Origin: Psychrobacter immobilis
Lineage (GTDB): Bacteria > Pseudomonadota > Gammaproteobacteria > Pseudomonadales > Moraxellaceae
Length of the DNA: 64,000 nucleotides
Assembly: GCA_904846265.1 (NCBI GenBank)
Contig: CAJHAA010000001.1
Coordinates: 408,616 to 472,615 of the forward strand
Direction of reading: 5' to 3'
Shown: positions 18,931 to 26,775 of the stretch, piece after piece
How the letters are laid out: every line of letters begins with the position of its first letter
How positions within the stretch are numbered: position 1 is the first letter of the stretch
Notes under the pieces: model-generated
Seen by the model: only the letters and a program-made list of their open reading frames with translations
What the model was told of the DNA's origin: nothing
The model's database searches: none
Program-made: the position numbers and the translations under genes

Positions 18931-20238
18931 ATGTACGTTATCAAATCTCTGCCCGCTTTGACCGCGTTAAAAAACCTAAGCCGCTATAGCGCCTATGCTA
19001 TGGTGCTTAGCATTTGTGTTGGTATATCAGCAAGCACTGCCTCACCCACTACTGGTAACCTTAATCAAAATTTATCATCTTGGCAGCAAATAGAGGCGCA
19101 AGGGGAAAACCAAGACGTCTACTTTTATGCATGGGGCGGTGATCCACAGATCAACGCCTATCTACAGTGGGCTGCCAAGCAAGTCGATGATAAATATAAT
19201 ATTAACTTGGTTCATGTGAAATTGAGCGACACCAGTGAAGCCGTTAGCCGTGTACTTGCAGAAAAATCTGCCAATAACAACGATAAAGGCAGCGTTGATC
19301 TCATCTGGATAAATGGCGCAAACTTTGCCACCATGAGTGAGAATTCATTATTACTCAAACAATGGGCGAATAAGCTCCCTAACTTTGCCTTGACCGATCC
19401 AGAGAACAATCCTGCGGTTAACTTTGATTTTGGTGTGCCGACCAACGGCATGGAAGCGCCATGGGGACAAGCTGCGTTGACCTTTTATTACGACAGCTTA
19501 TCAACTGACAAGCCACCAACCACTTTAAATGAGCTAGTCAATTGGACAGCGCAAAACCCCGGGCGTTTTAGCTATCCAAAGCCACCTGACTTTTTAGGAA
19601 TGAGCTTTTTAAAGTATGCCTTAGTCATGCTGCACGAAAATCAGGATGCTAAGATAGGCAAAAACATCAAGGCACAGCTCAACCTGCCAGCCACTGAGCA
19701 AAATACAGATATGGTATTAGCCCCTTTATGGGCATTTTTAGATGACTTACATCCCACTCTATGGCGTAAGGGTGAGCAATTTGTGCAAACGGGCGCACAC
19801 ATGCGGCGCTTGGTCGATGATACCGAGCTGAGTCTGGCCTTTACTTTTTCTGCACCTGAAGTACCAGCGGCCGTGCAGCGTTATGATTTACCCGAGAGCA
19901 TTCGTAGCTATGCAATGAGTGATGGCAGCTTAAGTAACACCCATTTTGTGGCCATTCCTTATAACGCCAGCCATCCGCAAGCCGCACAGCTAGTGGCAAA
20001 CTTTTTGATGAGCCCAGAAGCACAGGCCAAAAAGCAAACCCCTGATATATGGGGTGATAAAACCGTACTTGTTCTCTCTACGCTCAATCCTGAACAACAA
20101 GCGCTATTCAAAGACAATAAACCACACCCTAGTGCCCTGCCCTTTGATAGCATCAAACGTACCGTGAATGAACCACATCCGAGCTGGGTTGATGCCATTA
20201 TGCAAGGTTGGCAGACACGTTATGGGGTCAGCCCATGA
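18931..20238 (+). CDS. ynjB: ABC transporter substrate-binding protein, YnjB-like
   Basis: This is a 435-residue periplasmic binding protein. An N-terminal signal sequence (AMVLSICVGISASTAS) precedes a mature domain beginning QDVYFYAWGGDPQINAYLQW, characteristic of YnjB. Later come VDLIWINGANFATM, GMEAPWGQAALTFYYDS and a C-terminal lobe with MSPEAQAKKQ, a feature of iron- and thiamine-type binding proteins. YnjB belongs to an uncharacterised importer family; the substrate is unknown. Its stop overlaps the start of the permease gene (ATGA), so the genes are translationally coupled. Confidence 0.85.
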   Translation: MYVIKSLPALTALKNLSRYSAYAMVLSICVGISASTASPTTGNLNQNLSSWQQIEAQGENQDVYFYAWGGDPQINAYLQWAAKQVDDKYNINLVHVKLSDTSEAVSRVLAEKSANNNDKGSVDLIWINGANFATMSENSLLLKQWANKLPNFALTDPENNPAVNFDFGVPTNGMEAPWGQAALTFYYDSLSTDKPPTTLNELVNWTAQNPGRFSYPKPPDFLGMSFLKYALVMLHENQDAKIGKNIKAQLNLPATEQNTDMVLAPLWAFLDDLHPTLWRKGEQFVQTGAHMRRLVDDTELSLAFTFSAPEVPAAVQRYDLPESIRSYAMSDGSLSNTHFVAIPYNASHPQAAQLVANFLMSPEAQAKKQTPDIWGDKTVLVLSTLNPEQQALFKDNKPHPSALPFDSIKRTVNEPHPSWVDAIMQGWQTRYGVSP

Positions 20239-22022
20239 GTAAAAATACTAATAATAAAACGACTAAGGAAAAAGTCCATTCTGCAACAATTACTGGTATA
20301 ACCGCGCCTTATAAAACAGACCTATTTACGCGTATCGTCTCCTTGAGTCCGACATTTTTACTGCTGCTACTGATATTGCCGGTACTCGGTGGTTTGGTTT
20401 GCGTGCTGTTGCCTGCCTTTAGCTGGGTGACTGCACTTGAGCAAACGACTGTTAGTCTACAAGGGTTTCATGATCTTTGGCAGACGCCTGGTCTTACTCA
20501 AATGGTCGCTTTAAGCATCGCTACTGGACTGCTAAGTACGTTACTCGCTTTTGTCATGACCTTAATGATATTAGCAGCATTTTTTAATAGCGTTTGGCTG
20601 AACCGTATTGAGCATTTACTGAGTCCAATCTTGGTCATTCCTCATGCAGCGGCAGCCATCGCCGTTGGCTTTTTAATTGCGCCTTCTGGTATGTTTTCAC
20701 GCCTTATATCACCATGGCTAAGCGGTTGGGAATTGGCTCCAGACGGTATGTTTCCCCATGACCCGTACGGCATTAGCATCATTTTGGGCTTAACCTTAAA
20801 AGAGCTGCCGTTTTTATTACTCATGGCGCTAGGCGCTTTGGCACAGCCTGAGCTTGGTAAAAAGCTACGTCAGCAGTATAAAGTTGCGCTAAATCTCGGC
20901 TATTACCCCATTACTGCCTTTTTTAAAGCGGTACTTCCTGTCCTCTATCCTTTTTTACGTTTGCCTATCTTAGCCGTGCTCGCCTATGCTAGTGCCAGCG
21001 TAGAGATGCCATTGATACTCGGTCCAAACACGCCGCCAACGCTGGCGGTCACTATCATGCAATGGTTTAACGATGTTGATTTAAACTTACGTATAAAAGC
21101 CTCGGCGGGCGCGTTATTACAGCTCGCTTTGACGGGTAGTTTAATCGCCTTGTGGCTTGGTAGCGAGAGAGCGATAAAAACTTGCTTTAATGGCACGTTG
21201 CTCAATGGCAAGCGCCACTATGCCGATGCATTATGGCAAAAAATCACCGCAGCATTGACCACTGTGGTGATTGGCTTTATCTTGCTGGCGCTCATTGGTC
21301 TTTTAATGTGGTCAGTAGCTGGTTTTTGGCGCTTTCCAGCTGTATTGCCAGAGCAGTTGGTGTTATTGCATTTTCAAAGCGCCTTTACGCAAATGAGCAC
21401 GCCATTATTTAATACCATTACAATCGGTATCGTGAGTACGGTATTTGCCATTGTGCTGACTTTATTATGTTTAGAAGCTGAGCAATTAAGTCAAAAACCA
21501 CTTTCAACATTTACCAGTTTAATTATCTATTTGCCGCTGTTAGTGCCGAGCATTGCTTTTTTATTTGGCTTAGTATGGCTACAGCAACTGGTGAATAATC
21601 AAACAGCGTTTTTTAATGTGGCATTTACCCATCTGCTCTTTGTGCTGCCCTATGTGTTTTTATCGCTTGCCAGCAGTTATCGACGTCTAGACCCTCATTT
21701 TGCTCATGTAGCGGCAAGCCTTGGTGCGACGCCAGCCAAAGTATTTTTGCAGGTGAAATTACCACAACTGTTTGCGCCGATTTTGATTGCCATTGCTCTT
21801 GGTTTGGCGATTAGCTTTGGTCAATATTTGCCGACATTATTAGCAGGCGGCGGACGTATCGCCACTATTACCACAGAAGCGGTGACCCTTGCCAATGGTG
21901 CCAGTAGGCGCACCAGTGCAGTGTATGCCATCATCCAAATGGCGCTACCGTTAGTAGGCTTTATATTGGCGTGGGTATTGCCGAAGTACTTCTTTAAAAG
22001 TGGTAAAAATAGCAGCCGTTAA
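20235..22022 (+). CDS. ynjC: ABC transporter permease, YnjC-like (two fused permease halves)
   Basis: This inner-membrane permease of 595 residues has two tandem BPD_transp_1 units with about six helices each. EAA-loop-like sequences lie near KVALNLGYYPITAFFKAVLP in the first half and VAASLGATPAKVFLQVKLP in the second, where the ATPase would dock. The fused form is typical of FbpB and ThiP-like permeases and of YnjC. The start at 20235 overlaps the stop of the binding-protein gene by four bases; an upstream in-frame start at 20208 lies inside that gene and is not needed. Confidence 0.87.
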   Translation: MSKNTNNKTTKEKVHSATITGITAPYKTDLFTRIVSLSPTFLLLLLILPVLGGLVCVLLPAFSWVTALEQTTVSLQGFHDLWQTPGLTQMVALSIATGLLSTLLAFVMTLMILAAFFNSVWLNRIEHLLSPILVIPHAAAAIAVGFLIAPSGMFSRLISPWLSGWELAPDGMFPHDPYGISIILGLTLKELPFLLLMALGALAQPELGKKLRQQYKVALNLGYYPITAFFKAVLPVLYPFLRLPILAVLAYASASVEMPLILGPNTPPTLAVTIMQWFNDVDLNLRIKASAGALLQLALTGSLIALWLGSERAIKTCFNGTLLNGKRHYADALWQKITAALTTVVIGFILLALIGLLMWSVAGFWRFPAVLPEQLVLLHFQSAFTQMSTPLFNTITIGIVSTVFAIVLTLLCLEAEQLSQKPLSTFTSLIIYLPLLVPSIAFLFGLVWLQQLVNNQTAFFNVAFTHLLFVLPYVFLSLASSYRRLDPHFAHVAASLGATPAKVFLQVKLPQLFAPILIAIALGLAISFGQYLPTLLAGGGRIATITTEAVTLANGASRRTSAVYAIIQMALPLVGFILAWVLPKYFFKSGKNSSR

Positions 22023-22121
22023 AACGTTTTTTAAAATATATTCGTTTTGAAAAGAACTGATTCTAAATAGCACTGATTTTGAAAAACAACTCACTATAAA
22101 AACGCAGATAAAGGGCTCTTG

Positions 22122-22778
22122 ATGCAATCCTCTTTACAGATAAAAGACTTACAGTTATATCGACAAGGCGAGCTATTACTGAGCCTAGATGAGCAGATTG
22201 CTGGTGGTGAAATACTAACTATTATGGGTCCATCTGGTAGTGGTAAATCAAGCTTGTTGAACTGGCTCACAGGTATATTGCCAAATGGTTTCACCGCTAC
22301 TGGTGAGGTTTGGTTAAATGATAAAAATGTAAGTCATTTGCCGACGCACTTGCGTCATATTGGGGTACTGTATCAAGACGCCCTACTGTTTTCGCATTTA
22401 TCGGTCGCAGGTAATATTGCTTTTGCGATGCCTCAAGACAATAAGAATAGCGCTGAGAAGCTCAATAAAAAACAGCGCCGTGAAAAAATAGAGCAGGCAC
22501 TTGAACAAGTTGGTCTAGCAGGCATGGAAAATCGCCATCCCGATAATTTATCAGGCGGACAACAAGCACGCGTGGCGCTACTGCGCACTTTGCTCAGCGC
22601 ACCAAAAGCGATACTACTCGATGAGCCTTTTAGCAAGCTTGATACCCAACTTCGAGTAGATACGCGGCAACTGGTATTTGAGCAAATCCGCACTCATAAA
22701 CTTCCCGCCATCATGGTCACGCACGATTATAGCGATGCCGAGGCCGCAAAGGGTAAAGTTATTCATTTAGACCTGTAG
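22122..22778 (+). CDS. ynjD: ABC transporter ATPase, YnjD-like
   Basis: This is a 218-residue ATPase with Walker A GPSGSGKSS, Q-loop YQDALLF, signature LSGGQQARVALLR, Walker B ILLDEPF and H-loop MVTHDYSD. It powers the importer formed with the preceding binding protein and permease. ATG 22122 is chosen over the adjacent TTG at 22119. A 99-base gap separates it from the permease gene, with no terminator visible, so it is likely in the same operon. Confidence 0.88.
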   Translation: MQSSLQIKDLQLYRQGELLLSLDEQIAGGEILTIMGPSGSGKSSLLNWLTGILPNGFTATGEVWLNDKNVSHLPTHLRHIGVLYQDALLFSHLSVAGNIAFAMPQDNKNSAEKLNKKQRREKIEQALEQVGLAGMENRHPDNLSGGQQARVALLRTLLSAPKAILLDEPFSKLDTQLRVDTRQLVFEQIRTHKLPAIMVTHDYSDAEAAKGKVIHLDL

Positions 22779-22842
22779 TTTTAAAGTTATCGTTTTATAC
22801 ATAAAGTCTTAAACGTCAAAGCGAAATACAAAAGTCAAGCGC

Positions 22843-23478
22843 ATGCTAGACAAATTTCTCACGCCCATGGTTAAGCCGATACTAGCCCCTGTGGTCGTTG
22901 TATTACATAAACGCGGCATCACGGCTGATCAACTCACGGTGGCAGGTTTTTTAATCGGTATGTTAGCCTTGCCGTTACTCGCATTTGAGCTTTGGTATGG
23001 CGCACTGGCAGTCATTGCATTGAATCGTATTTTTGATGGTCTTGATGGCGCTTTAGCCCGTTATGCAAAGCAAAGTTCTAGCGCAGGCGGCTACTTAGAT
23101 ATTACGCTCGACTTTTTATTTTATGCCGCCATCCCGCTGGGTTTTATATTGGCAAATCCTGAACAGAATGCCATTGCTGGCGCTTTATTACTCGCGACCT
23201 TTATTGGCACAGGCTCTAGCTTCTTAGCGTTTGCCATTGCTGCGGAAAAGTTTACACTGGATAAACCGCAGTTTAAATATAAGAGTTTTTATTATTTAAA
23301 CGGTTTGACGGAAGGCACAGAAACCATTGCGCTGTTTGTCGCTTTTTGCCTGTGGCCACAGCACTTTGTATTACTTGCCAGCATTTTTGCCACAGCCTGC
23401 GCGATTACGATTTTTACCCGTATCCATGGCGGCTACCATACCCTTAAGCAGCTAGAAATAGATAAAAACAGTATATAA
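22843..23478 (+). CDS. ynjF: CDP-alcohol phosphatidyltransferase, YnjF-like
   Basis: This is a 211-residue membrane enzyme with about six helices. It carries the complete family signature DG-x2-AR-x8-G-x3-D-x3-D at DGALARYAKQSSSA followed by GGYLDITLD. Such enzymes transfer a phosphatidyl group from CDP-diacylglycerol to an alcohol. In E. coli the related ynjF lies in the same order after ynjBCD, which supports the assignment; the acceptor alcohol is unknown in both. The fatty acid hydroxylase gene follows 24 bases later. Confidence 0.87.
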   Translation: MLDKFLTPMVKPILAPVVVVLHKRGITADQLTVAGFLIGMLALPLLAFELWYGALAVIALNRIFDGLDGALARYAKQSSSAGGYLDITLDFLFYAAIPLGFILANPEQNAIAGALLLATFIGTGSSFLAFAIAAEKFTLDKPQFKYKSFYYLNGLTEGTETIALFVAFCLWPQHFVLLASIFATACAITIFTRIHGGYHTLKQLEIDKNSI

Positions 23479-23502
23479 ATATAATAAGTCAAGAGGCAGC
23501 TA

Positions 23503-24312
23503 ATGACTAACGAAGTATGGTGGCGGCTTGGGTTCTTTTTAAGCATTTTAGTGATTATGATGCTGATAGAATGGCGCATGCCTGCACGTCAAGCACCGAT
23601 CAAAAGCAGCAAACGCTGGTTCGCTAACTTTGGCTTGGTTTTTATCTCGTCAGTTATTGCTCGTCTAGCGGTGCCTGTCGGTCTAACGGCTGTGGCGCTG
23701 TATAATCAGCAGCATGGCATTGGTCTATTTAATATCATCAATTTGCCAAGCATTGTCGTCGTCATACTAAGCTTGATATTGCTCGACATCATCATTTACT
23801 GGCAGCATCGATTATTTCACCGCGTGCCTATGCTATGGCGTTTACATAAAGTCCATCACGCTGATGCGCATGTTGATGCCAGCACAGGGCTTAGGTTTCA
23901 TCCCATTGAAATCATTTTAAGCATTCTAGTAAAGCTCGTTGCCGTCAGCTTGTTGGGCGTTCCTGCCATCGCCGTATTGATATTTGAGATTGCGTTAAAT
24001 GGCTTAGCGATATTTAACCATGCCAATATTCGCCTGCCACCTGCGCTTGAAAAACCGCTACGCTTAATATTAATGACGCAGATTTTGCACCGTATTCACC
24101 ATAGCCAACGCGTTAGTGAGACCAACTCAAACTATGGTTTTAGTGTCATTTGGTGGGATTGGATTTTTGGTAGTTATAAGGGTAAAGCAAAGCAGTCTGA
24201 TAATGAGCTAGATATTGGGCTAAAAGAATACCCAGCAGCCAAACAAAATGCCTCGCTATGGGGATTGTTAACCATGCCATTTAGCAATAATTTGGTTAAG
24301 AAAAACAAATAA
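23503..24312 (+). CDS. Sterol desaturase/fatty acid hydroxylase family protein
   Basis: This 269-residue membrane di-iron enzyme has the histidine clusters of the fatty acid hydroxylase superfamily: HRLFH, HKVHH, NHAN and HRIHH, set between four or so helices. Members hydroxylate or desaturate lipids at a di-iron centre. Bacterial members are seldom characterised, so the lipid is unknown. It directly follows the phosphatidyltransferase gene, so lipid modification could be linked to the ynj-like operon. It is the last gene before a regulatory gap. Confidence 0.85.
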   Translation: MTNEVWWRLGFFLSILVIMMLIEWRMPARQAPIKSSKRWFANFGLVFISSVIARLAVPVGLTAVALYNQQHGIGLFNIINLPSIVVVILSLILLDIIIYWQHRLFHRVPMLWRLHKVHHADAHVDASTGLRFHPIEIILSILVKLVAVSLLGVPAIAVLIFEIALNGLAIFNHANIRLPPALEKPLRLILMTQILHRIHHSQRVSETNSNYGFSVIWWDWIFGSYKGKAKQSDNELDIGLKEYPAAKQNASLWGLLTMPFSNNLVKKNK

Positions 24313-24361
24313 CTGTCGTGATGCCGCCTAGCTTTGAATGTAAACGAAATTTACAAACAAC

Positions 24362-24472
24362 TTGAGCATTCTCTCAAATATTATTTGAACGATTGCTCAA
24401 AATGGATTATAGTGGCTGCAGTTGTTGAGCGACTCACGAAAATCTCACTTATAAAATTGAGTACTCACTCAA
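24362..24472. promoter_or_regulatory. Array of four TTGA-N8-TCAA operators before AhpD/DsbA pair
   Basis: Four 16-bp sites lie at 24362-24377 (TTGAGCATTCTCTCAA), 24385-24400 (TTGAACGATTGCTCAA), 24425-24440 (TTGAGCGACTCACGAA, degenerate) and 24457-24472 (TTGAGTACTCACTCAA). A near-copy of the second occurs before the tetR gene at 26647-26662. This suggests control by that TetR protein; binding is inferred. Confidence 0.65.
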
Positions 24473-24548
24473 CTATATAATAGGTTCTCAAGTCGCTTAT
24501 ACACTTACTTTTATAAAAATTCACTAATAATGATTAAAAGGTTTTAAT

Positions 24549-25103
24549 ATGACTGAATTTACCCTACACGACAAAGACACAGCCCCAGCAGCAAGCAAAG
24601 ACTTACTTGACGTTTCTATCAAAGCGTTTGGTATGGTACCTAATCTACATGCCGTCATGGCTGAAGCGCCTGGCTTGCTCGAAGGCTATCAACGTCTGCA
24701 TCAGTTGTTTTTAGACAGCAGTTTTGATGATGAGGAAGTCACGGTCGTATGGCAAACCATCAACGTAGAGCATGAGTGTCATTACTGTGTACCCGCTCAT
24801 ACTGGTATCGCAAAAAGCATGAAAGTAGACGACGCCATTACTGAAGCATTACGTAATGAGACACCTCTACCAACTGCAAAACTAGAAGCATTACGCGACT
24901 TTACGCTATCGGTCGTTCGTGATCGTGGTAATGTAAATGATGACGCAGTGCAAGCGTTCTTAGATGCAGGCTTTACTAAACGTCAGATTTTGGAAGTGGT
25001 TCTTGCAGCGGCTCAAAAAGTGATGAGTAACTACACCAACCATTTGGCCAACACGCCAATCGACAAGCCTTTCCAAAAGTTTGAATGGCATAAAGCTGTC
25101 TAA
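24549..25103 (+). CDS. AhpD-like carboxymuconolactone decarboxylase family protein
   Basis: This is a 184-residue alpha-helical protein with the AhpD-type redox motif EHECHYCVPAHTG: Cys77, Cys80 and His84. AhpD-like proteins act as disulfide reductases or peroxidases, often under electrophile or oxidant stress; true decarboxylases lack the CxxC. It is followed 28 bases later by a DsbA-family thiol oxidoreductase gene, giving a two-gene thiol-redox operon. The upstream operator array points to repression by the TetR regulator at 25979. Confidence 0.85.
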   Translation: MTEFTLHDKDTAPAASKDLLDVSIKAFGMVPNLHAVMAEAPGLLEGYQRLHQLFLDSSFDDEEVTVVWQTINVEHECHYCVPAHTGIAKSMKVDDAITEALRNETPLPTAKLEALRDFTLSVVRDRGNVNDDAVQAFLDAGFTKRQILEVVLAAAQKVMSNYTNHLANTPIDKPFQKFEWHKAV

Positions 25104-25131
25104 TTATATAAGAACCAAATAAGGAGCCACT

Positions 25132-25785
25132 ATGAGTAATTTAAAAAAACCATTACGAATAGATATCGTGTCAGACGTGGTCTGCCCTTGGTGCGCTATC
25201 GGCTATAGTCAACTAGCCGAGGCATTAAAACAAACCAACACTCCACACGAGATTCACTGGCATCCATTTGAGTTAAATCCTAATACACCGCACGAAGGAC
25301 GAAACTATCGTGAGCATATCATGGAGAAGTACGGTACGACTGCTGAGGACATTAAAGAGAGCCGAGCTAGAATGACAGCAGCAGGTGAAGAAGCTGGATT
25401 TAATTTTCAGTTTACCGATGAGTTTCGTACTTACAACACTTTTAATACGCATCAGTTGCTGTATTGGGCCGATCAGCAAGGACGTATGCACGACCTAAAA
25501 CAAGCATTGTTCGTCGCACACTTCGTCGATAATAAAAATGTAGCTGACAGTACCGTACTTGCAGATGTCGCAGCAGAAATCGGACTGGATCGTAGCGAAG
25601 CACTAGCGGTCTTAGAAGACCAGCGATTTGCGGCAGCAGTAGAAAAAGAAAAACAGCATTGGCAACAGCAAGGCATTCAAAGTGTGCCATCTATGGTTTT
25701 CAATGAGCGTCATTTAATTAGCGGCGCACAAGGTGTTGAAAATTATAAAAGCATTTTGCAGCAGTTGGCTGATATACCAGACTAA
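25132..25785 (+). CDS. DsbA-family thiol oxidoreductase (FrnE-like)
   Basis: This is a 217-residue cytoplasmic protein (no signal peptide) of the FrnE/2-hydroxychromene-2-carboxylate isomerase branch of DsbA proteins. The active site is CPWC (Cys18, Cys21) within VVCPWCAIG. The family features NTFNTHQLLYWADQQG and the cis-Pro region QSVPSMVFNERHLISGAQ are present. FrnE proteins are thiol isomerases linked to oxidant tolerance. GGAGCC before the ATG gives a good ribosome site. A very long terminator hairpin follows. Confidence 0.88.
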   Translation: MSNLKKPLRIDIVSDVVCPWCAIGYSQLAEALKQTNTPHEIHWHPFELNPNTPHEGRNYREHIMEKYGTTAEDIKESRARMTAAGEEAGFNFQFTDEFRTYNTFNTHQLLYWADQQGRMHDLKQALFVAHFVDNKNVADSTVLADVAAEIGLDRSEALAVLEDQRFAAAVEKEKQHWQQQGIQSVPSMVFNERHLISGAQGVENYKSILQQLADIPD

Positions 25786-25835
25786 ATTATCTGATTAATG
25801 ATTGCGTCTTCAAAACTAAGAGTTTTAGAAAAGCT

Positions 25836-25896
25836 AAGGGTTTTAGAGTTACTGTATAGTCTCTGGCTATACAGTAACTCTAAAACCCTTTTTTCA
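25836..25896. terminator. Terminator with 24-bp perfect stem
   Basis: Positions 25836-25859 pair perfectly with 25867-25890 around a 7-base loop, followed by a T-run (to about 25894). It ends the AhpD/DsbA operon and lies between that operon and the convergent tetR gene. Confidence 0.9.
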
Positions 25897-25978
25897 TACC
25901 AAAAATATCTTAGCAATCAGCCTTACCTAATCGGCAATAACCTTTTAGCAGTGCTTATTTGCAAATAGTCAACATGCA

Positions 25979-26590
25979 CTACTCGCCAACAGGCTCATCA
26001 ATACGCAGCGCTTCTATGGAGAGCGCCATATCTTCAGCCAACGCTTGCACCGCTGCACTCTCGACATCACGCTGCGCAAAAGCACGCAGCCCCATGATTT
26101 CCGCCTGTAGTCGTCGTCCAAGCCTAGTCGGATCCAACTTACTATCCAATTCACCCAGCCGCTGTGCTTCGGTAAAGTAATTTATAAAACGCAGCTCCAT
26201 ACCTGCCAACAGCATTTCAACTTTTTGTAGCGCTGTCTGCTCACGAGCACCAAGCTCCAGTAAGCTTTTGACCAACATGCAAGCCTGACTCGGCAGCCCT
26301 TTATCACGAATACCGCCCAGCTGACGCACGAAAGCGGCTAACCCCAACAGCGGCGATTGATAAGCGCCCATTACCCGCTTAAGCTCACTCAAACCTAGGC
26401 GAGCATAGTAGTCTAACGCTTCTTGAAATAATCCATCTTTACTGCCAAACGCAGCATAAATGCTTCCCGGACGCATATCGAGCGCCTCTTCTATATCTTT
26501 TAAAGAAGTAGCATGAAAGCCTTTTTGCCAAAAAAGCTGTAATGCGCGTTCTAAGGCATCCTGACGGTTATAAAGTGCGGTACGTGACAT
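25979..26590 (-). CDS. TetR/AcrR family regulator
   Basis: This is a 203-residue repressor. The N-terminal HTH is typical: ALERALQLFWQKGFHATSLKDIEEALDMRPGSIYAAFGSKDGLF. A long helical ligand domain follows. No ligand-specific motif is evident. The gene is convergent to the AhpD/DsbA operon, and its own promoter carries TTGAATGATTGCTCAA at 26647-26662, nearly the same as one of the sites before that operon. It therefore probably represses itself and that thiol-redox operon and is relieved by an electrophile; the inducer is inferred. Confidence 0.88.
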   Translation of the reverse strand: MSRTALYNRQDALERALQLFWQKGFHATSLKDIEEALDMRPGSIYAAFGSKDGLFQEALDYYARLGLSELKRVMGAYQSPLLGLAAFVRQLGGIRDKGLPSQACMLVKSLLELGAREQTALQKVEMLLAGMELRFINYFTEAQRLGELDSKLDPTRLGRRLQAEIMGLRAFAQRDVESAAVQALAEDMALSIEALRIDEPVGE

Positions 26591-26646
26591 AGTTTTTCCA
26601 TCTCAAAAGCCGTAACCTCATGTAAAAATAAGCACAGCGATAAAAT

Positions 26647-26662
26647 TTGAATGATTGCTCAA
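26647..26662. promoter_or_regulatory. TetR operator-like site before tetR
   Basis: TTGAATGATTGCTCAA differs at one base from the site at 24385-24400 before the AhpD/DsbA genes. It lies 57 bases upstream of the tetR start, which fits autoregulation. Confidence 0.6.
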
Positions 26663-26775
26663 TTTTATCTTGAATGGCATTCTTAGTCCAGTAAAGTTAA
26701 TTTACAAAGCAAATACCTCATTTAGCGATTGGTAGCAATATCAATGTCTTAATGAGATATGAAAGCGCCCAACGT

